A program made the position numbers and the translations under genes. Below are positions 1 to 7,428 of a stretch of DNA of 15,072 bases, piece by piece (the first letter of the stretch is position 1; each line of letters begins with the position of its first letter). Location: contig JAFQIF010000129.1 in assembly GCA_017397695.1 (NCBI GenBank), forward strand, positions 1-15,072, read 5' to 3'. This stretch comes from Clostridia bacterium. Its GTDB lineage: Bacteria > Bacillota_A > Clostridia > Christensenellales > Aristaeellaceae. The notes under the pieces are model-generated. The model ran no database searches. It worked only from the letters and a program-made list of their open reading frames with translations, and was not told where the DNA came from.

Positions 1-184
1 GTGTCAGAATCAAAAGCGTCGCCTTCGGCTCCTGTTCGATTCTTGCGTATCTGGCGCTTCGCGCATGGGTTACGTTGGGCTGCCGCCCAAACCTGCCTGA
101 GGGATTTCATCCCACATACTCCCTTCTTCGCTTCGCGGCGGTTTTAAGATTCCTTAATGAACTAAATATCCCGAATGCTCATCA
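1..184. other. Intergenic DNA at the left edge, possibly part of an interspersed repeat
   Basis: This stretch lies downstream of the leftward ABC permease gene and contains no convincing gene. It is rich in short GC/TTC self-complementary motifs, for example gcgc-ttc-gcgc at 54-64 and similar CTTCG-type segments near 22-31 and 126-139. The open frame starting near 75 has no ribosome binding site and no recognisable domain, and it runs antisense into the permease gene. No clear terminator for the permease is visible. The composition resembles small intergenic repeats seen in clostridial genomes, but only one copy lies in this window, so the repeat call is a guess. Confidence 0.3.
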
Positions 185-2491
185 TCATTCCACGGACTTG
201 AGCGCTTCGACCATCACGATGCCCTTCACCTTGCGGGCGAGCAGCAGCTGGATGAACGCGGAGAATGTGAACGTGATCACGCTGGCGAGGATCATGCTTC
301 TTGGCGTCACGATGCTCATATAGCGCATGGATTCGGATTCCACCAGAGAGAGAATCATGCCGGTAAACCCGATGCCCGGCAGGATGGAAACCGCAATGGC
401 GATGACGGTGATCAGCAGATTCTCGCTGAGAATCAGGCTGCGGATCTCCTTCTGATGGTAGCCCAGAACCTTCAGCGTGGCATATTCTCGGGTGCGCTCG
501 GCAAAGTTGATCAGGCCCATGTTGTAGCAGATGACAAACGCCAGTGCCAGGGCGATGACCGTGAGAATGGAAAAGACCATCGAGACGGAGTTGAGATAAA
601 TGAACGCTTCCTCACGCAGGTCGGTGACCAAATCGATATCCTCTACCTCGTCCATGCTGTCCAGCTTCTCCAGCGTTCTGGGCGCGGGATCGAGCAGATA
701 AATGCTTGTGGGCGTGAAGCTGCCCTTGCGCAGACTGTCCCATGCACTGCGGGTGAGATACATGCCCTGACTTAGGTTGTTCACGGCGATCTGCACGACG
801 GGCAGAGAGAATGTATCATCGCTCGTGGGCAGACGGCAGACGATAGTATCGCCTACGGATACGCCCAGCACGGCAGAGAGCTTCTCGGTGAGGATGGCGC
901 CTGCGCTGCTCAGCGGCACAAAGCTGCCGCCTGCGCCCAGATGGATCAGCGTCTGATCATCCCGCAGGACGGTGAGCTGCGTGGTGCGCTGCACATCGCC
1001 TGCGCGCAGGGAAACAGAGGTCTCCATCGCACATTCGATGCGTCCGGCTTCCAGATGCCGTTCGTAGGCGTCGGCGTCGCCCGCGGCGGCAGTGAGCGAT
1101 GCGCATACGTCGTAAGAGAGCGCCCCACCGTAATGGCCGTTGATCGTCGCCTGCACGGAGTCCTGCAGGCCCATGGAGGCGATCAGCAGCGCATTGCAGC
1201 ACAGAAGGCCTGCAAGCGACATAACCGTGCGCAGCTTGCTGCGCAGCAGGTTGCGTGAGATCATCTTGCTGTTAAAGCTCATGCGCTTCCACAGGGGCGC
1301 AATGCGCTCCAGAAAGATGTGTGCGCCGTCCTTGGGCGGCTTGGGGCGCAGCAGTGCGGCGGTGCATTCACGGGTGCTCTTGTGGAAGGTATACAGGCAG
1401 ATGCCGGCGGAGACGAATACGTTCAGCGCGGCGATGGCCCAGGACTGCGCAGAGATTGGCGGATGAATGAGGAAAGGGTATTCGTTTTGCCCGAAGAGGA
1501 TATCCCAGAATGCGGCGGGCAGGCCGTAAAAGCCAGCAAACAGGCCCAGCAGCGAGCCGATGAGCGAGGGCACGATGGCATAGCACAGGTAGTGCGTGCG
1601 GATGCGCGCGTTGGAATAACCCAGTGCGCGAAGCGTGCCGATCTGCTGACGCTCGTGATCGACCATGCGGCTGAGCGTTGTCATCACGATCAGCGCGGCG
1701 ACAGCGTACGCCGCCAGCGGGAAGAGCACGGACAGATCGCGAAACATCTGCGCATTGTTTTCCACGACGGAGGTGCTCTTGTGAATCCTGCGGTCGACGA
1801 TGAAGGCGCCGGGCAGTGCTTCCTCAATGGCAGCGCGCACGTGCGCTTCGTCTGCGTCGCTTTGCACAAGAACGGTGATCTGCGTAAGCGGAGCGATCTC
1901 GAATGCCCTGGCGTTTACGAGCATATATCCGTACTGCGTGGAATCAATGGCCATGCCGTCGGAGAGGCTGATGTATTCCGGACTGTTCACGATGCCGCGG
2001 ATGGCAAGGGTATACGGCGCGCCCTGGAAGGTGACGGTGACGCTGTCGCCTACGGAAAGGCCGCGCGCATCGGCGAAGGCCTCCTGCAGCAGGCAGCCGC
2101 GCCTGTCGGCCGGGTCGAGCGCCTGCCCGGCAAGAATCCACGGCGTGTTGATGTCCATGGGACCGTCGAAGGCGGTCACGTTCAGCCGCGGATCGCCGGG
2201 CAGGTCTGCATCCATATCGATGGAGAAGCGGGCCTGTACCCGGGTTACGCCGTCGATGGCGCGCAGGCGCTGTAGGGCGCTGCGGTCGGCTTCGGGCAGC
2301 GTGATAAAGAAATGCGCCAGGTTGTTGCCGGCAAAGAATGCATCGTTGGTTTTGCGTGTGATCAGCGCAAAGGAATCGATACCGGCAAACAGGAATACGC
2401 CGAGCATACATAGCAGAATCAGCGCGACGAACTGCATCGCGCTGCGGCGCATATCGCGCATCAGCTTTTTGGCAAGCGGGCTTGAGGCCAT
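185..2491 (-). CDS. FtsX/MacB-type ABC transporter permease, two-module
   Basis: A 768-residue membrane protein expected to form the transmembrane part of an ABC exporter or lipoprotein/peptide-handling transporter of the FtsX/MacB superfamily. Residues 20-42 form a first membrane segment, followed by a large extracytoplasmic domain to about 245. The first FtsX domain (about 250-370) contains the family's loop with 'IGTLRALGYS' near 284-293. A second module starts with a helix near 422-440, has another outer domain, and ends in a second FtsX domain (633-768) with 'EYATLKVLGYH' near 669-679. The start at 2491 was chosen because GGAGG lies five bases upstream and a TTGACC/TATAAT promoter lies inside the longer open frame that begins at 2572, so that upstream ATG cannot be used from this promoter. 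No ATPase partner is seen; it may lie left of the window. The substrate is unknown. Confidence 0.9.
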   Translation of the reverse strand: MASSPLAKKLMRDMRRSAMQFVALILLCMLGVFLFAGIDSFALITRKTNDAFFAGNNLAHFFITLPEADRSALQRLRAIDGVTRVQARFSIDMDADLPGDPRLNVTAFDGPMDINTPWILAGQALDPADRRGCLLQEAFADARGLSVGDSVTVTFQGAPYTLAIRGIVNSPEYISLSDGMAIDSTQYGYMLVNARAFEIAPLTQITVLVQSDADEAHVRAAIEEALPGAFIVDRRIHKSTSVVENNAQMFRDLSVLFPLAAYAVAALIVMTTLSRMVDHERQQIGTLRALGYSNARIRTHYLCYAIVPSLIGSLLGLFAGFYGLPAAFWDILFGQNEYPFLIHPPISAQSWAIAALNVFVSAGICLYTFHKSTRECTAALLRPKPPKDGAHIFLERIAPLWKRMSFNSKMISRNLLRSKLRTVMSLAGLLCCNALLIASMGLQDSVQATINGHYGGALSYDVCASLTAAAGDADAYERHLEAGRIECAMETSVSLRAGDVQRTTQLTVLRDDQTLIHLGAGGSFVPLSSAGAILTEKLSAVLGVSVGDTIVCRLPTSDDTFSLPVVQIAVNNLSQGMYLTRSAWDSLRKGSFTPTSIYLLDPAPRTLEKLDSMDEVEDIDLVTDLREEAFIYLNSVSMVFSILTVIALALAFVICYNMGLINFAERTREYATLKVLGYHQKEIRSLILSENLLITVIAIAVSILPGIGFTGMILSLVESESMRYMSIVTPRSMILASVITFTFSAFIQLLLARKVKGIVMVEALKSVE

Positions 2492-2521
2492 AGATACCTC
2501 CGGATGTGTGTGGATACAGAT

Positions 2522-2550
2522 ATTATAGCGCACAGGAATTGGGCGGTCAA
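2522..2550 (-). promoter_or_regulatory. Sigma-A promoter for the ABC permease gene
   Basis: On the minus strand TTGACC (2545-2550) and TATAAT (2522-2527) are separated by exactly 17 bases. The expected transcription start is near 2515, about 24 bases before the ATG at 2491. This supports the short start chosen for the permease. Confidence 0.78.
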
Positions 2551-2627
2551 TGTTGATGGGGCGGCTGTTCAATCCGAAAATCAGCGCTCGCTGCTTTGCA
2601 GGAATATATGAAAGCGGGCAAATGATA

Positions 2628-2657
2628 TTGACTTATTTGTCACAAAAGCGTTATACT
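2628..2657 (+). promoter_or_regulatory. Sigma-A promoter for nagB-ptsH-ptsI
   Basis: TTGACT (2628-2633) and TATACT (2652-2657) lie 18 bases apart, each one mismatch from consensus. Transcription should start near 2664, giving a leader of about 70 bases before nagB. A partial catabolite-response-like sequence, TGAAAGCGGGCAAA, lies just upstream at 2609-2622. Its left half matches the cre consensus but its right half does not. Confidence 0.75.
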
Positions 2658-2658
2658 A

Positions 2659-2712
2659 TATGATGAATCATACCATGTCATTTGATACGTGGGAATACAG
2701 GATTGATCAATC
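2659..2712. promoter_or_regulatory. Operator-like palindromes at the nagB start site
   Basis: Two short inverted repeats sit in the nagB leader. TATGAT-GA-ATCATA (2659-2672) covers the predicted transcription start, and the perfect 12-base palindrome GATTGATCAATC (2701-2712) lies 22 bases before the nagB ATG. Their placement is typical of repressor operators, but neither matches a site I can assign to a known regulator such as the GntR-type NagR. Confidence 0.3.
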
Positions 2713-2734
2713 ATAAGAAGGGAAGAGACTTGAA

Positions 2735-3460
2735 ATGAGAATCATCCGTACGAAGAATTATGAAGATATGTCCCGAAAGGCGGCTTCCATCATCGCCGCG
2801 CAGGTGATCCATAAGCCGGATTGCGTGCTCGGCCTTGCGACCGGCGGCACCCCGGTGGGCACCTATAAGAACCTGGTGGCCTGGTACAACGCCGGCGACC
2901 TGGATTTTGCCGAAGTGAAGACCGTGAATCTGGACGAATACCGTAACCTGCCGCGTGAGCATCAGGAGAGCTACTGGTCCTTCATGCACAGGAACCTGTT
3001 TGACCACGTGAACATTCCGGCAGACAAGATCAATCTGCCCAACGGCAACAATCAGGACGCCGAGGCTGAGTGCGCCGCGTATGACGCTGTGATCGCTTCC
3101 CTGGGCGGCGTGGATCTGCAGCTGCTGGGCATCGGCCACGACGGCCACATCGGCTTCAATGAGCCGGCCGACGCGTTCGATCTGGGCACCCACTGCGTCG
3201 ATCTGACCGACGAGACCATCGAGGCCAACAAGCGTTTCTTCAATTCCAAGGATGAGGTGCCGCGTCAGGCTTACACCATGGGCACCGGCACCATCATGAA
3301 CGCCCGCAAGGTGCTCATGATCGTTTCCGGCAAGGACAAGGCCGAAATCATCAAGAAGGCCTTCTTCGGCCCGGTGACCCCGCAGGTTCCGGCTTCCATC
3401 CTGCAGATGCATCCGAACTTCGTGCTCGTCGCCGACGAGGATGCGCTCTCCCTTGTGTAA
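2735..3460 (+). CDS. nagB: Glucosamine-6-phosphate deaminase
   Basis: Converts glucosamine-6-phosphate to fructose-6-phosphate and ammonia in the cytoplasm, feeding amino sugars into glycolysis. The 241-residue length fits the short Gram-positive NagB form. The phosphate-binding segment 'GLATGGTPVGTY' is at 33-44. 'NLDEY' at 65-69 carries Asp67, corresponding to E. coli Asp72. 'GIGHDGHIGFNEP' at 132-144 carries the catalytic Asp136, His138 and Glu143. The start follows an AAGGGAAGAG ribosome binding site. It is the first gene of a rightward cluster with ptsH (65-base gap) and ptsI. No nagA is next to it, so N-acetylglucosamine-6-phosphate deacetylation would have to be encoded elsewhere. Confidence 0.97.
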   Translation: MRIIRTKNYEDMSRKAASIIAAQVIHKPDCVLGLATGGTPVGTYKNLVAWYNAGDLDFAEVKTVNLDEYRNLPREHQESYWSFMHRNLFDHVNIPADKINLPNGNNQDAEAECAAYDAVIASLGGVDLQLLGIGHDGHIGFNEPADAFDLGTHCVDLTDETIEANKRFFNSKDEVPRQAYTMGTGTIMNARKVLMIVSGKDKAEIIKKAFFGPVTPQVPASILQMHPNFVLVADEDALSLV

Positions 3461-3525
3461 GGATACGCACATCAAGCCATACTAGTGTATGCAAATGCAG
3501 ATTCAAATCATAGGAGGAAACACCC

Positions 3526-3783
3526 ATGTACGAGTTTAGCTATACCATCAAGGATCCCGTTGGCATCCATGCCCGTCCGGCCGGCCTGCTGAGCAAGGAA
3601 GGCAAGAAGTATAAGAGCACCATCACCGTCGATAAGGACGGCAATCCCGTGAACGTGCTCAAGCTGATGGCCCTGATGAAGCTGGGCGTCAAGTGCGGCG
3701 AGACCGTTACCGTCCGCGTCGAGGGCGAGGACGAGGCTGTGGCCGGCCCGGCGCTGGAAGCGTTCTTCACCAGCAACCTGTAA
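3526..3783 (+). CDS. ptsH: Phosphocarrier protein HPr of the PTS
   Basis: A small cytoplasmic phosphocarrier that takes phosphate from Enzyme I on His15 and passes it to sugar-specific EIIA proteins. The 85 residues match the family's length. The active-site motif 'GIHARPAG' (13-20) places His15 and Arg17 at the classical positions. A near-perfect AGGAGG lies eight bases before the ATG. The regulatory segment around residue 46 is unusual: an ungapped alignment with Bacillus HPr, anchored at Val42-Asn43 and Met48, puts Lys at position 46 where HPr kinase would normally phosphorylate Ser, and Leu at 45. The PTS relay should therefore work while Ser46-based catabolite control through this protein should not. 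The gene lies directly before ptsI. Confidence 0.97.
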   Translation: MYEFSYTIKDPVGIHARPAGLLSKEGKKYKSTITVDKDGNPVNVLKLMALMKLGVKCGETVTVRVEGEDEAVAGPALEAFFTSNL

Positions 3784-3797
3784 TTCTGAATCGGATG

Positions 3798-3830
3798 CGC
3801 CCGGCTGTGTCATGAGCATGCAGCCGGGCG
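3798..3830 (+). terminator. Hairpin between ptsH and ptsI, possible attenuating terminator
   Basis: A perfect 10-bp stem (CGCCCGGCTG at 3798-3807 with its complement at 3821-3830) encloses a 13-base loop and is followed only by TTTA. The T tract is too weak for an efficient terminator. It may lower ptsI expression relative to ptsH or protect the ptsH transcript end. It ends just before the ptsI ribosome binding site (3838-3846). Confidence 0.4.
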
Positions 3831-3853
3831 TTTATGCAGAAGGAGAAATTCAT

Positions 3854-5539
3854 ATGATTACCATTCAGGGTAAGGGCGTATCCACCGGCATCGGCATGGG
3901 CCCCCTGTATTTCTATCGCCGCGCCACCGCGGATATCAAGTTTTATACCGTTGAGGATACCGACGCCGAGTGGCAGCGCTTCAAGGACGCGCAGGCGACC
4001 GCCATCGAGCAGCTGGGCGAGCTGGCCGAAAAGGCCCGCGAAGAAGCCGGCGACGACGCGGCGTTCCTCTTTGAAACGCACCAGATGATGGCCGAGGATA
4101 TGGACTATGAGGAGTCCATCGAGGGCATTATCAAGGAAGAAAAGCTGAACGCCGAAATCGCCGTATCCCGTACGAGCGATCAGTTCGCAGAGATGTTTGC
4201 GACCATGGACGACAGCTACATGCAGGCGCGTGCTGCGGACGTGAAGGATGTATCCAGCCGCATCATCGCTATCCTGTGCGGCGTAGTGCAGGGCGGCATC
4301 GCCTCCGATGTGCCGGTTCTGCTGGCTGCGGACGACCTCGCGCCGTCGGAGACCATCCAGCTGGACAAGAGCAAGATCCTTGGCTTTGTCACCTCCTACG
4401 GCTCCGGCTCTTCCCATACCGCCATCCTCGCCCGCACGATGGGTATCCCGGCGATCGTGGGCATGGGCGACAGCCTGAAGATGGAATACGAAGGCCGTCC
4501 GGTGATCGTGGACGGTGGCACGGGCGCTGTGGTCATCGATCCGGACGACGAGACCCGCGAGCGCATGATCGCCAAGCGCGAGGAACAGCTGGCGTTCCAG
4601 AAGATGCTCGAAACCCTCAAGGGCCAGGAGAACGAGACCATCGACGGCAAGAAAATCCGTGTGTACTGCAACATCGGCTCTCCGGAAGATGTGCACGCCG
4701 TGCTCTCCAACGACGGCGACGGTATCGGCCTGTTCCGCAGCGAATTCCTGTACCTGAATTCCAAGACCTATCCGACCGAGGATGAGCAGTTTGAGGCGTA
4801 CAAGGCCGTGCTCAGCGATATGGACGGCCGCGAGGTCATCATCCGTACCTGCGACATCGGTGCGGATAAGCAGATCGATTACTTCGAGCTGCCTAAGGAG
4901 GAGAACCCGGCCATGGGCATGCGCGCCCTGCGCATCAGCCTCAGCCGCCTGGACTTCTTCCGCACGCAGCTGCGCGCGCTCTACCGTGCGTCTGCTTACG
5001 GCAAGCTGGGCATCATGTTCCCGATGGTCACCAGCGTGTGGGAGGTTCGCGAGACGAAGAAGCTCATCGAGAGCGTCAAGGCTGAGCTGCGCGAGGAGGG
5101 CATCCCCTACAGCGATCATGTCGAGATCGGCATCATGATCGAGACCCCGGCTGCCGCCGTGATGAGCGATCGCCTGGCCAAGGAGGTTGACTTCTTCTCC
5201 TGCGGCACCAACGATCTGACTCAGTATACCCTCGCCTGCGACCGCCAGAACAACGATCTTGGCCGCTTCTACGATCCGCATCATCCGGCGGTGCTCCGTC
5301 TGATCAAGATGGTCGTGGAGAACGCGCACAAGAACGGTATCTGGGTCGGCATCTGCGGCGAGCTGGGCGCGGATCTGGAGATGACGGAGACCTTCCTCGC
5401 CATTGGCGTGGACGAGCTGTCCGTTTCCCCGCGTGCGGTGCTCCCGCTGCGCAATGCCATCCGCAGCACGGACATGAGCGAGAAACGCGCCAAGATCCTT
5501 GCTGCGCTGGACAGCGACGATACCCAGCATCTCAGATAA
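3854..5539 (+). CDS. ptsI: PTS Enzyme I, phosphoenolpyruvate-protein phosphotransferase
   Basis: Takes phosphate from phosphoenolpyruvate and transfers it to HPr, the first step of all PTS sugar uptake. The 561-residue length is close to the usual 570-575. The phospho-histidine motif 'GSGSSHTAILART' (183-195) carries His188. The PEP-binding barrel shows 'GIGLFRSEFLY' (290-300), 'NPAMGMRALR' (351-360), 'IGIMIETPAA' (425-434), 'CGTNDLTQYTL' (450-460) and 'GICGELGAD' (499-507) with the catalytic Cys501. Small departures from the usual wording, such as NPAMGMR for NPALGWR and GELGAD for GEMAGD, do not touch the known catalytic residues. The start at 3854 was chosen because AAGGAG lies eight bases upstream; the longer frame starts inside the intergenic hairpin. 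A strong terminator follows. Confidence 0.97.
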   Translation: MITIQGKGVSTGIGMGPLYFYRRATADIKFYTVEDTDAEWQRFKDAQATAIEQLGELAEKAREEAGDDAAFLFETHQMMAEDMDYEESIEGIIKEEKLNAEIAVSRTSDQFAEMFATMDDSYMQARAADVKDVSSRIIAILCGVVQGGIASDVPVLLAADDLAPSETIQLDKSKILGFVTSYGSGSSHTAILARTMGIPAIVGMGDSLKMEYEGRPVIVDGGTGAVVIDPDDETRERMIAKREEQLAFQKMLETLKGQENETIDGKKIRVYCNIGSPEDVHAVLSNDGDGIGLFRSEFLYLNSKTYPTEDEQFEAYKAVLSDMDGREVIIRTCDIGADKQIDYFELPKEENPAMGMRALRISLSRLDFFRTQLRALYRASAYGKLGIMFPMVTSVWEVRETKKLIESVKAELREEGIPYSDHVEIGIMIETPAAAVMSDRLAKEVDFFSCGTNDLTQYTLACDRQNNDLGRFYDPHHPAVLRLIKMVVENAHKNGIWVGICGELGADLEMTETFLAIGVDELSVSPRAVLPLRNAIRSTDMSEKRAKILAALDSDDTQHLR

Positions 5540-5554
5540 TTGAAAAGCGCATAC

Positions 5555-5585
5555 AGCCGGCAGAGCAATCTGCCGGTTGTTTTTA
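5555..5585 (+). terminator. Intrinsic terminator of nagB-ptsH-ptsI
   Basis: Eight GC-rich pairs, CCGGCAGA (5557-5564) and TCTGCCGG (5569-5576), close a GCAA tetraloop. Extra A-T and G-T pairs lie at the base, followed by a GTTTTTA run. It begins 15 bases after the ptsI stop codon. Confidence 0.88.
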
Positions 5586-5619
5586 TGTACATGAAAATTC
5601 ATCAGACCTTAGAAATATT

Positions 5620-5633
5620 CCAAAGCGTTTTCG
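5620..5633. promoter_or_regulatory. Weak cre-like sequence upstream of the antiporter gene
   Basis: CCAAAGCGTTTTCG matches 11 of 14 positions of the classical CcpA site TGAAAGCGTTTTCA. It lies about 46 bases upstream of the antiporter -35 box. Such matches occur by chance in A/T-rich spacers, and no CcpA gene is in view. Confidence 0.22.
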
Positions 5634-5679
5634 TTTTGTGTGAAAAAGCACCGTTAAATTACGAATTGTTGTTTTTTCG

Positions 5680-5708
5680 TTGCATCCCGTTGAGCAAAGG
5701 CCTATAAT
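5680..5708 (+). promoter_or_regulatory. Promoter for the NhaC-family antiporter
   Basis: A perfect TATAAT (5703-5708) is preceded at 17 bases by TTGCAT (5680-5685), a weak -35 box. The predicted start near 5715 leaves a leader of about 53 bases to the ATG at 5768. The promoter excludes the upstream in-frame ATG at 5714. Confidence 0.6.
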
Positions 5709-5767
5709 GGGCGATGGTCTGTTTTGCCCCAGAGAAGGGGCATATCATATGGATGGAGGAAAAGAAA

Positions 5768-7381
5768 ATGAAGATGAAGAAATGGCAGTATATCGCGCTG
5801 ATCGCGTATGCGGTCGCTGCGGTTGCGCTGCTGTTCGTCGCCACAACGAGCACCGCGGGTCTGGAGACCGGCGTGTTCGGCACGGTGTGGTCGCTGCTGC
5901 CGCCGGTGCTGGCCATCGGCCTGGCGCTGATCACCAAGGAAGTGTATCTGTCCCTGTTTGCGGGCGTGTTTGCCGGCGGTATCCTGGCTGCGGGCAGCCT
6001 CTTTAAGCCCATGCAGGCGGTGGAGATCACCTTCAGCATGATTCTGGAGAAGCTGGGCGACAGCTGGAATGTCGGTATTCTGATTTTCCTGGTGTTCCTG
6101 GGTACGATGGTTGCGCTGATCAACAAGGCGGGCGGCTCCCGTGCGTACGGCGCCTGGGCGAGGGAGCAAATCAAGAGCCGCGAGCATGCGCAGATCATGA
6201 CGTTCTTCCTGGGCGTGCTGATCTTTGTGGACGACTATTTCAATTGCCTCACCGTCGGCTCCGTCATGCGCCCGGTGACCGATAATCACAAGATCTCCCG
6301 CGCGAAGCTGGCGTACATCATCGATGCGACGGCGGCGCCTGTGTGCATCATCGCGCCGATCAGTTCCTGGGCGGCTGCGGTTTCCGGCATGGTGGAGGGC
6401 ACCAACGGCTTGACGCTGTTCATGCAGGCGATCCCGTATAACTACTACGCCCTGCTGACGCTGCTGATGATCGTAATCATCAGCCTGCGCAATATTGACT
6501 ACGGCCCGATGAAGCTTCATGAGGACAACGCGCAGTATCACGACGATCTGTATACCACGCCTGCTCGTCCGTATGCCGATGTGCAGGAGGAGCAGGTTTC
6601 ACCGCGCGGTACGATTGCGGATCTTGTCGTTCCGGTGATCGCGCTGATCGTCTTCTGTGTCGTCTGCCTGATGTATACCGGCGGCTTCTTCTCCGGCACG
6701 GGCTTTGTGGATTCCTTCGCGGGTTCCGACGCCTCTACCGGCCTGATGCTCGGCTCCTTCTTTGCGCTGGTGTTCACCTTCATCTACTACATGGCGCGCA
6801 AGGTGCTCACCTATCGTGAGTTCACGGAGAGCCTGTCCGAGGGCTTCAAGGCGATGGTGCCGGCGATCCTGATTCTTACGCTGGCCTGGTCCATCGGCGG
6901 CATCACCAAGTCCTCTCTGGGCGCGCCGGAGTTTGTAGCGGGCGCGCTGGCGGGCTCTGCAAGCACGCTGGCCAAGCTGCTGCCGGCGATCATCTTTGCC
7001 ATTGCTGTGTTCCTCGCCTTTGCGACCGGCACTTCCTGGGGCACGTTCTCCATCCTCATCCCGATCGTGGTGGACGTCTTCCCCGTGGGCAGCGAGATCC
7101 TGATCATCGCAATCTCCGCCTGCCTGGCCGGCGCTGTGTGCGGCGATCACATCTCTCCGATCTCCGATACGACGATCATGGCCTCCACCGGCGCGCAGTG
7201 CGACCATCTGGTGCACGTGTACACTCAGCTGCCCTACGCGATGACCGTTGCGGCGGTGAGCTTTGTGGCGTATATTCTGGCCGGCTTTATTCAGAACGTG
7301 TTCGTCTGCCTGGCGCTGGGCGCCCTGCTGATGACCGGCACGCTGCTGGTGATCGAGAAGATGACCAGGAAGGCTGCATAA
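5768..7381 (+). CDS. Na+/H+ antiporter, NhaC family
   Basis: A 537-residue integral membrane protein of the NhaC superfamily, which exchanges Na+ for H+ or, in some members, organic acids such as malate and lactate. About a dozen hydrophobic helices are visible, starting at 7-25. The conserved core is clear: 'DDYFNCLTVGSVMRP' (155-169), 'IDATAAPVCIIAPISSWAA' (185-203), 'FATGTSWGTFSIL' (418-430) and 'CGDHISPISDTTIMAS' (458-473). A hydrophilic loop at about 247-283 separates the two halves. The start at 5768 follows TGGAGGA with seven-base spacing. It stands alone between its own promoter and a terminator. Whether the organic substrate is none, malate/lactate or something else cannot be told from the sequence. 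Confidence 0.92.
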   Translation: MKMKKWQYIALIAYAVAAVALLFVATTSTAGLETGVFGTVWSLLPPVLAIGLALITKEVYLSLFAGVFAGGILAAGSLFKPMQAVEITFSMILEKLGDSWNVGILIFLVFLGTMVALINKAGGSRAYGAWAREQIKSREHAQIMTFFLGVLIFVDDYFNCLTVGSVMRPVTDNHKISRAKLAYIIDATAAPVCIIAPISSWAAAVSGMVEGTNGLTLFMQAIPYNYYALLTLLMIVIISLRNIDYGPMKLHEDNAQYHDDLYTTPARPYADVQEEQVSPRGTIADLVVPVIALIVFCVVCLMYTGGFFSGTGFVDSFAGSDASTGLMLGSFFALVFTFIYYMARKVLTYREFTESLSEGFKAMVPAILILTLAWSIGGITKSSLGAPEFVAGALAGSASTLAKLLPAIIFAIAVFLAFATGTSWGTFSILIPIVVDVFPVGSEILIIAISACLAGAVCGDHISPISDTTIMASTGAQCDHLVHVYTQLPYAMTVAAVSFVAYILAGFIQNVFVCLALGALLMTGTLLVIEKMTRKAA

Positions 7382-7395
7382 TTTCATACACAAAC

Positions 7396-7425
7396 AAAGA
7401 CCGGACGAAAGTCCGGTCTTTTCTT
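7396..7425. terminator. Bidirectional intrinsic terminator between convergent genes
   Basis: A 10-bp stem (AAGACCGGAC at 7397-7406 with 7411-7420) closes a GAAA tetraloop. TTTTCTT follows on the plus strand. On the minus strand the complement of the AAACAAA tract gives a TTTGTTTGTG tail. It sits between the convergent stops at 7381 and 7429, so it can end both the antiporter and the moxR-operon transcripts. Confidence 0.88.
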
Positions 7426-7428
7426 GTG

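Noticed and set aside
1319..2275. 318-residue plus-strand open frame opposite the ABC permease
   Set aside because: It is an antisense shadow of the permease gene with no recognisable domain or start signal.
3473..3495. Terminator between nagB and ptsH
   Set aside because: CATAC-TAGT-GTATG is only a five-pair A/T-rich hairpin with no T tract, so readthrough into ptsH is expected.
3767..5602. 611-residue minus-strand open frame opposite ptsI
   Set aside because: It mirrors ptsI codons; its His/Ala/Asp-rich translation has no domain and no ribosome binding site. It is a shadow of GC-rich coding sequence.
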